Below, piece by piece: positions 5,857 through 6,600 of a stretch of 6,600 nucleotides of DNA. This DNA comes from Desulfococcus sp. (GTDB lineage Bacteria > Desulfobacterota > Desulfobacteria > Desulfobacterales > Desulfosalsimonadaceae). The notes under the pieces were generated by a model. The model made no database searches, was not told where the DNA came from, and saw only the letters and a program-made list of their open reading frames with translations. The DNA is taken from NCBI GenBank assembly GCA_024641805.1, contig JAHECJ010000124.1, positions 1 to 6,600 of the forward strand, written 5' to 3'. The position numbers and the translations under genes are program-made. Every line of letters begins with the position of its first letter. Position 1 is the first letter of the stretch.

Positions 5857-5860
5857 AATA

Positions 5861-6460
5861 ATGAAAGAAATTGATGCCCGGAAGCTTTCATGCCCGGCCC
5901 CCGTATTGGCGACCAAAGAAGCGGTCGAGAATGAGCAGCCTAAAATGATAAACGTACTTGTGGATAATGAAGCGGCAAAACAGAATGTGTCCCGGTTTCT
6001 TGAGTCGCAGGCATACAAAGTGGGTGTTCAGGCTAAAGGGACTGATTTTCTGGTCACGGGAACCAGGGATGGCATTGCGGTTCCCGCTGAAAAGACCGTA
6101 AAGGTTCATGAAGAGGGTGAAACCCAGAAAATTATGGTTATGATCGCAACAGACCGGATCGGTTTCGGCGATAATGAGCTGGGCTTAAAACTCATGATCA
6201 GTTTTGTTAAAACATTAAAAGAAATGGGTTCTGATTTATGGCGGCTGGTTTTTGTCAATAATGGCGTCAAGCTGACCATCAACGGCTCTGCGGTGCTTGA
6301 TGATTTAAAGGGACTGGCCGAAACCGGTGTTCATATCCTGGTATGCGGCACCTGCCTGATGCATTTTAACCTTCTGGAAGAGAAAGCAGTGGGGGAAACC
6401 ACCAACATGCTTGATATTGTCACTGCAATGCATTTGGCGGACAAAGTAATCAACATATAG
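5861..6460 (+). CDS. yedF: Selenium metabolism protein YedF (TusA-like plus DsrE-like domains)
   Basis: 199 residues, the normal length of the two-domain YedF selenium family (TIGR03527 type). Residues 1-72 are a TusA-like sulfur-carrier domain with the CPxP motif CPAP (Cys11-Pro14), where TusA holds a persulfide. Residues about 91-199 are a DsrE/DsrF-like domain with DRIGFGDNELGLKLM (98-112) and HILVCGTCLMHFNLLE (158-173), giving Cys162 and Cys165. Members occur in bacteria that use selenium (with selD) and are thought to handle reactive sulfur or selenium in the cytoplasm; the precise reaction is not established. All three expected cysteines are present. Consensus AGGAGG 4 nt upstream and a near-consensus promoter support strong expression, probably controlled by the divergent LysR. 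selD, selA/selB and a selenium-dependent hydroxylase are not in the window. Confidence 0.94.
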   Translation: MKEIDARKLSCPAPVLATKEAVENEQPKMINVLVDNEAAKQNVSRFLESQAYKVGVQAKGTDFLVTGTRDGIAVPAEKTVKVHEEGETQKIMVMIATDRIGFGDNELGLKLMISFVKTLKEMGSDLWRLVFVNNGVKLTINGSAVLDDLKGLAETGVHILVCGTCLMHFNLLEEKAVGETTNMLDIVTAMHLADKVINI

Positions 6461-6600
6461 GAAAGAGGGGTTGCCGATATCACAGCATCTGAAAGGCAAT
6501 TTAAGCTGTTATGCGTTCCCACGCAGGAGCATGGGAACGAGAATTGAAACAGCCTTGCGTTTAACGCCGCGTATCAGATCTTTTCTCTCACCCCTCGTTC
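6461..6600. other. Non-coding tail after yedF
   Basis: No credible gene start or end is visible on either strand. Besides the REP-like palindrome it contains a short dyad GCGTT-T-AACGC (6557-6567) and ACAGC/GCTGT arms (6482-6486 and 6505-6509). The next gene must begin beyond the window. Confidence 0.5.
6503..6555. repeat. REP-like imperfect palindrome downstream of yedF
   Basis: The core is CGTTCCCACGC (6514-6524), AGGA, GCATGGGAACG (6529-6539): an 11-bp stem with one C-A mismatch. Outer arms AAGCTGTT (6503-6510) and AACAGC-CTT (6548-6556) pair with one extra base. The core resembles the short GTTCCCACGC...GCGTGGGAAC repeats seen dispersed in many genomes, sometimes with REP-associated transposases. 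No T-run follows, so it is not a standard intrinsic terminator. Confidence 0.6.

Noticed and set aside
5888..6109. Minus-strand frame inside yedF
   Set aside because: Antisense shadow of the well-supported TusA-like domain; no ribosome site or recognisable product.
6514..6539. Intrinsic terminator of yedF
   Set aside because: The stem has an internal mismatch and is followed by GAGAATTG rather than a run of T.

Overview
The window looks like chromosome of a Gram-negative, probably anaerobic bacterium, most likely a sulfate-reducer-type deltaproteobacterium (Desulfobacterota, Desulfobacterales-like). Seen directly: an outer-membrane efflux factor, Sec signal peptides, moderate GC and strong Shine-Dalgarno sites on some genes. 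The taxonomic inference rests mainly on a LysR regulator divergent from a YedF-type selenium-metabolism gene and on a 66-residue hypothetical protein of a type I associate with this group. No ribosomal RNA, tRNA, CRISPR array or transposase gene was found.

Region 1 (1-2782, all minus strand) is a heavy-metal RND efflux locus read right to left. It runs from a small secreted His/Cys-containing protein (2369-2782), through a CzcC-like TolC-family outer-membrane factor (902-2218), to a CzcB-like periplasmic adaptor (1-818) that leaves the window at the left edge. The adaptor has no stop codon inside the window and is easy to miss. Its N-terminus carries about 70 residues very rich in His and Asp/Glu, which suggests periplasmic divalent-metal binding. 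The inner-membrane RND pump (CzcA/CusA type) is expected beyond position 1 but is not visible. A candidate promoter with a short dyad lies upstream of the small secreted gene, and a 13-bp palindrome and a possible -10 box lie upstream of the outer-membrane factor gene.

Region 2 (2783-4082) holds a TrmJ-type SPOUT RNA methyltransferase (minus, 2966-3760) and a divergent 66-residue conserved hypothetical protein (plus, 3882-4082). The latter abuts the next convergent gene stop codon to stop codon.

Region 3 (4083-6460) is a selenium-linked divergon. A LysR regulator (minus, 4756-5649) faces yedF (plus, 5861-6460), a TusA-like plus DsrE-like two-domain protein, across a 211-bp AT-rich intergenic region. 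That region holds LysR-type T-N11-A dyads, a 14-bp perfect palindrome, a good sigma70-like promoter for yedF, and a perfect 8-bp stem-loop just before the yedF ribosome binding site. Behind lysR on the same strand, 28 nt away, is a membrane-anchored protein (4083-4727) with a predicted beta-rich extracytoplasmic domain. Its function is unknown and its start contains a T8A9 homopolymer tract.

Region 4 (6461-6600) is non-coding as far as I can see and carries a REP-like imperfect palindrome. The most interesting material is the lysR/yedF control region with its leader hairpin, the unexplained gene behind lysR, and the small secreted protein heading the metal-efflux locus.
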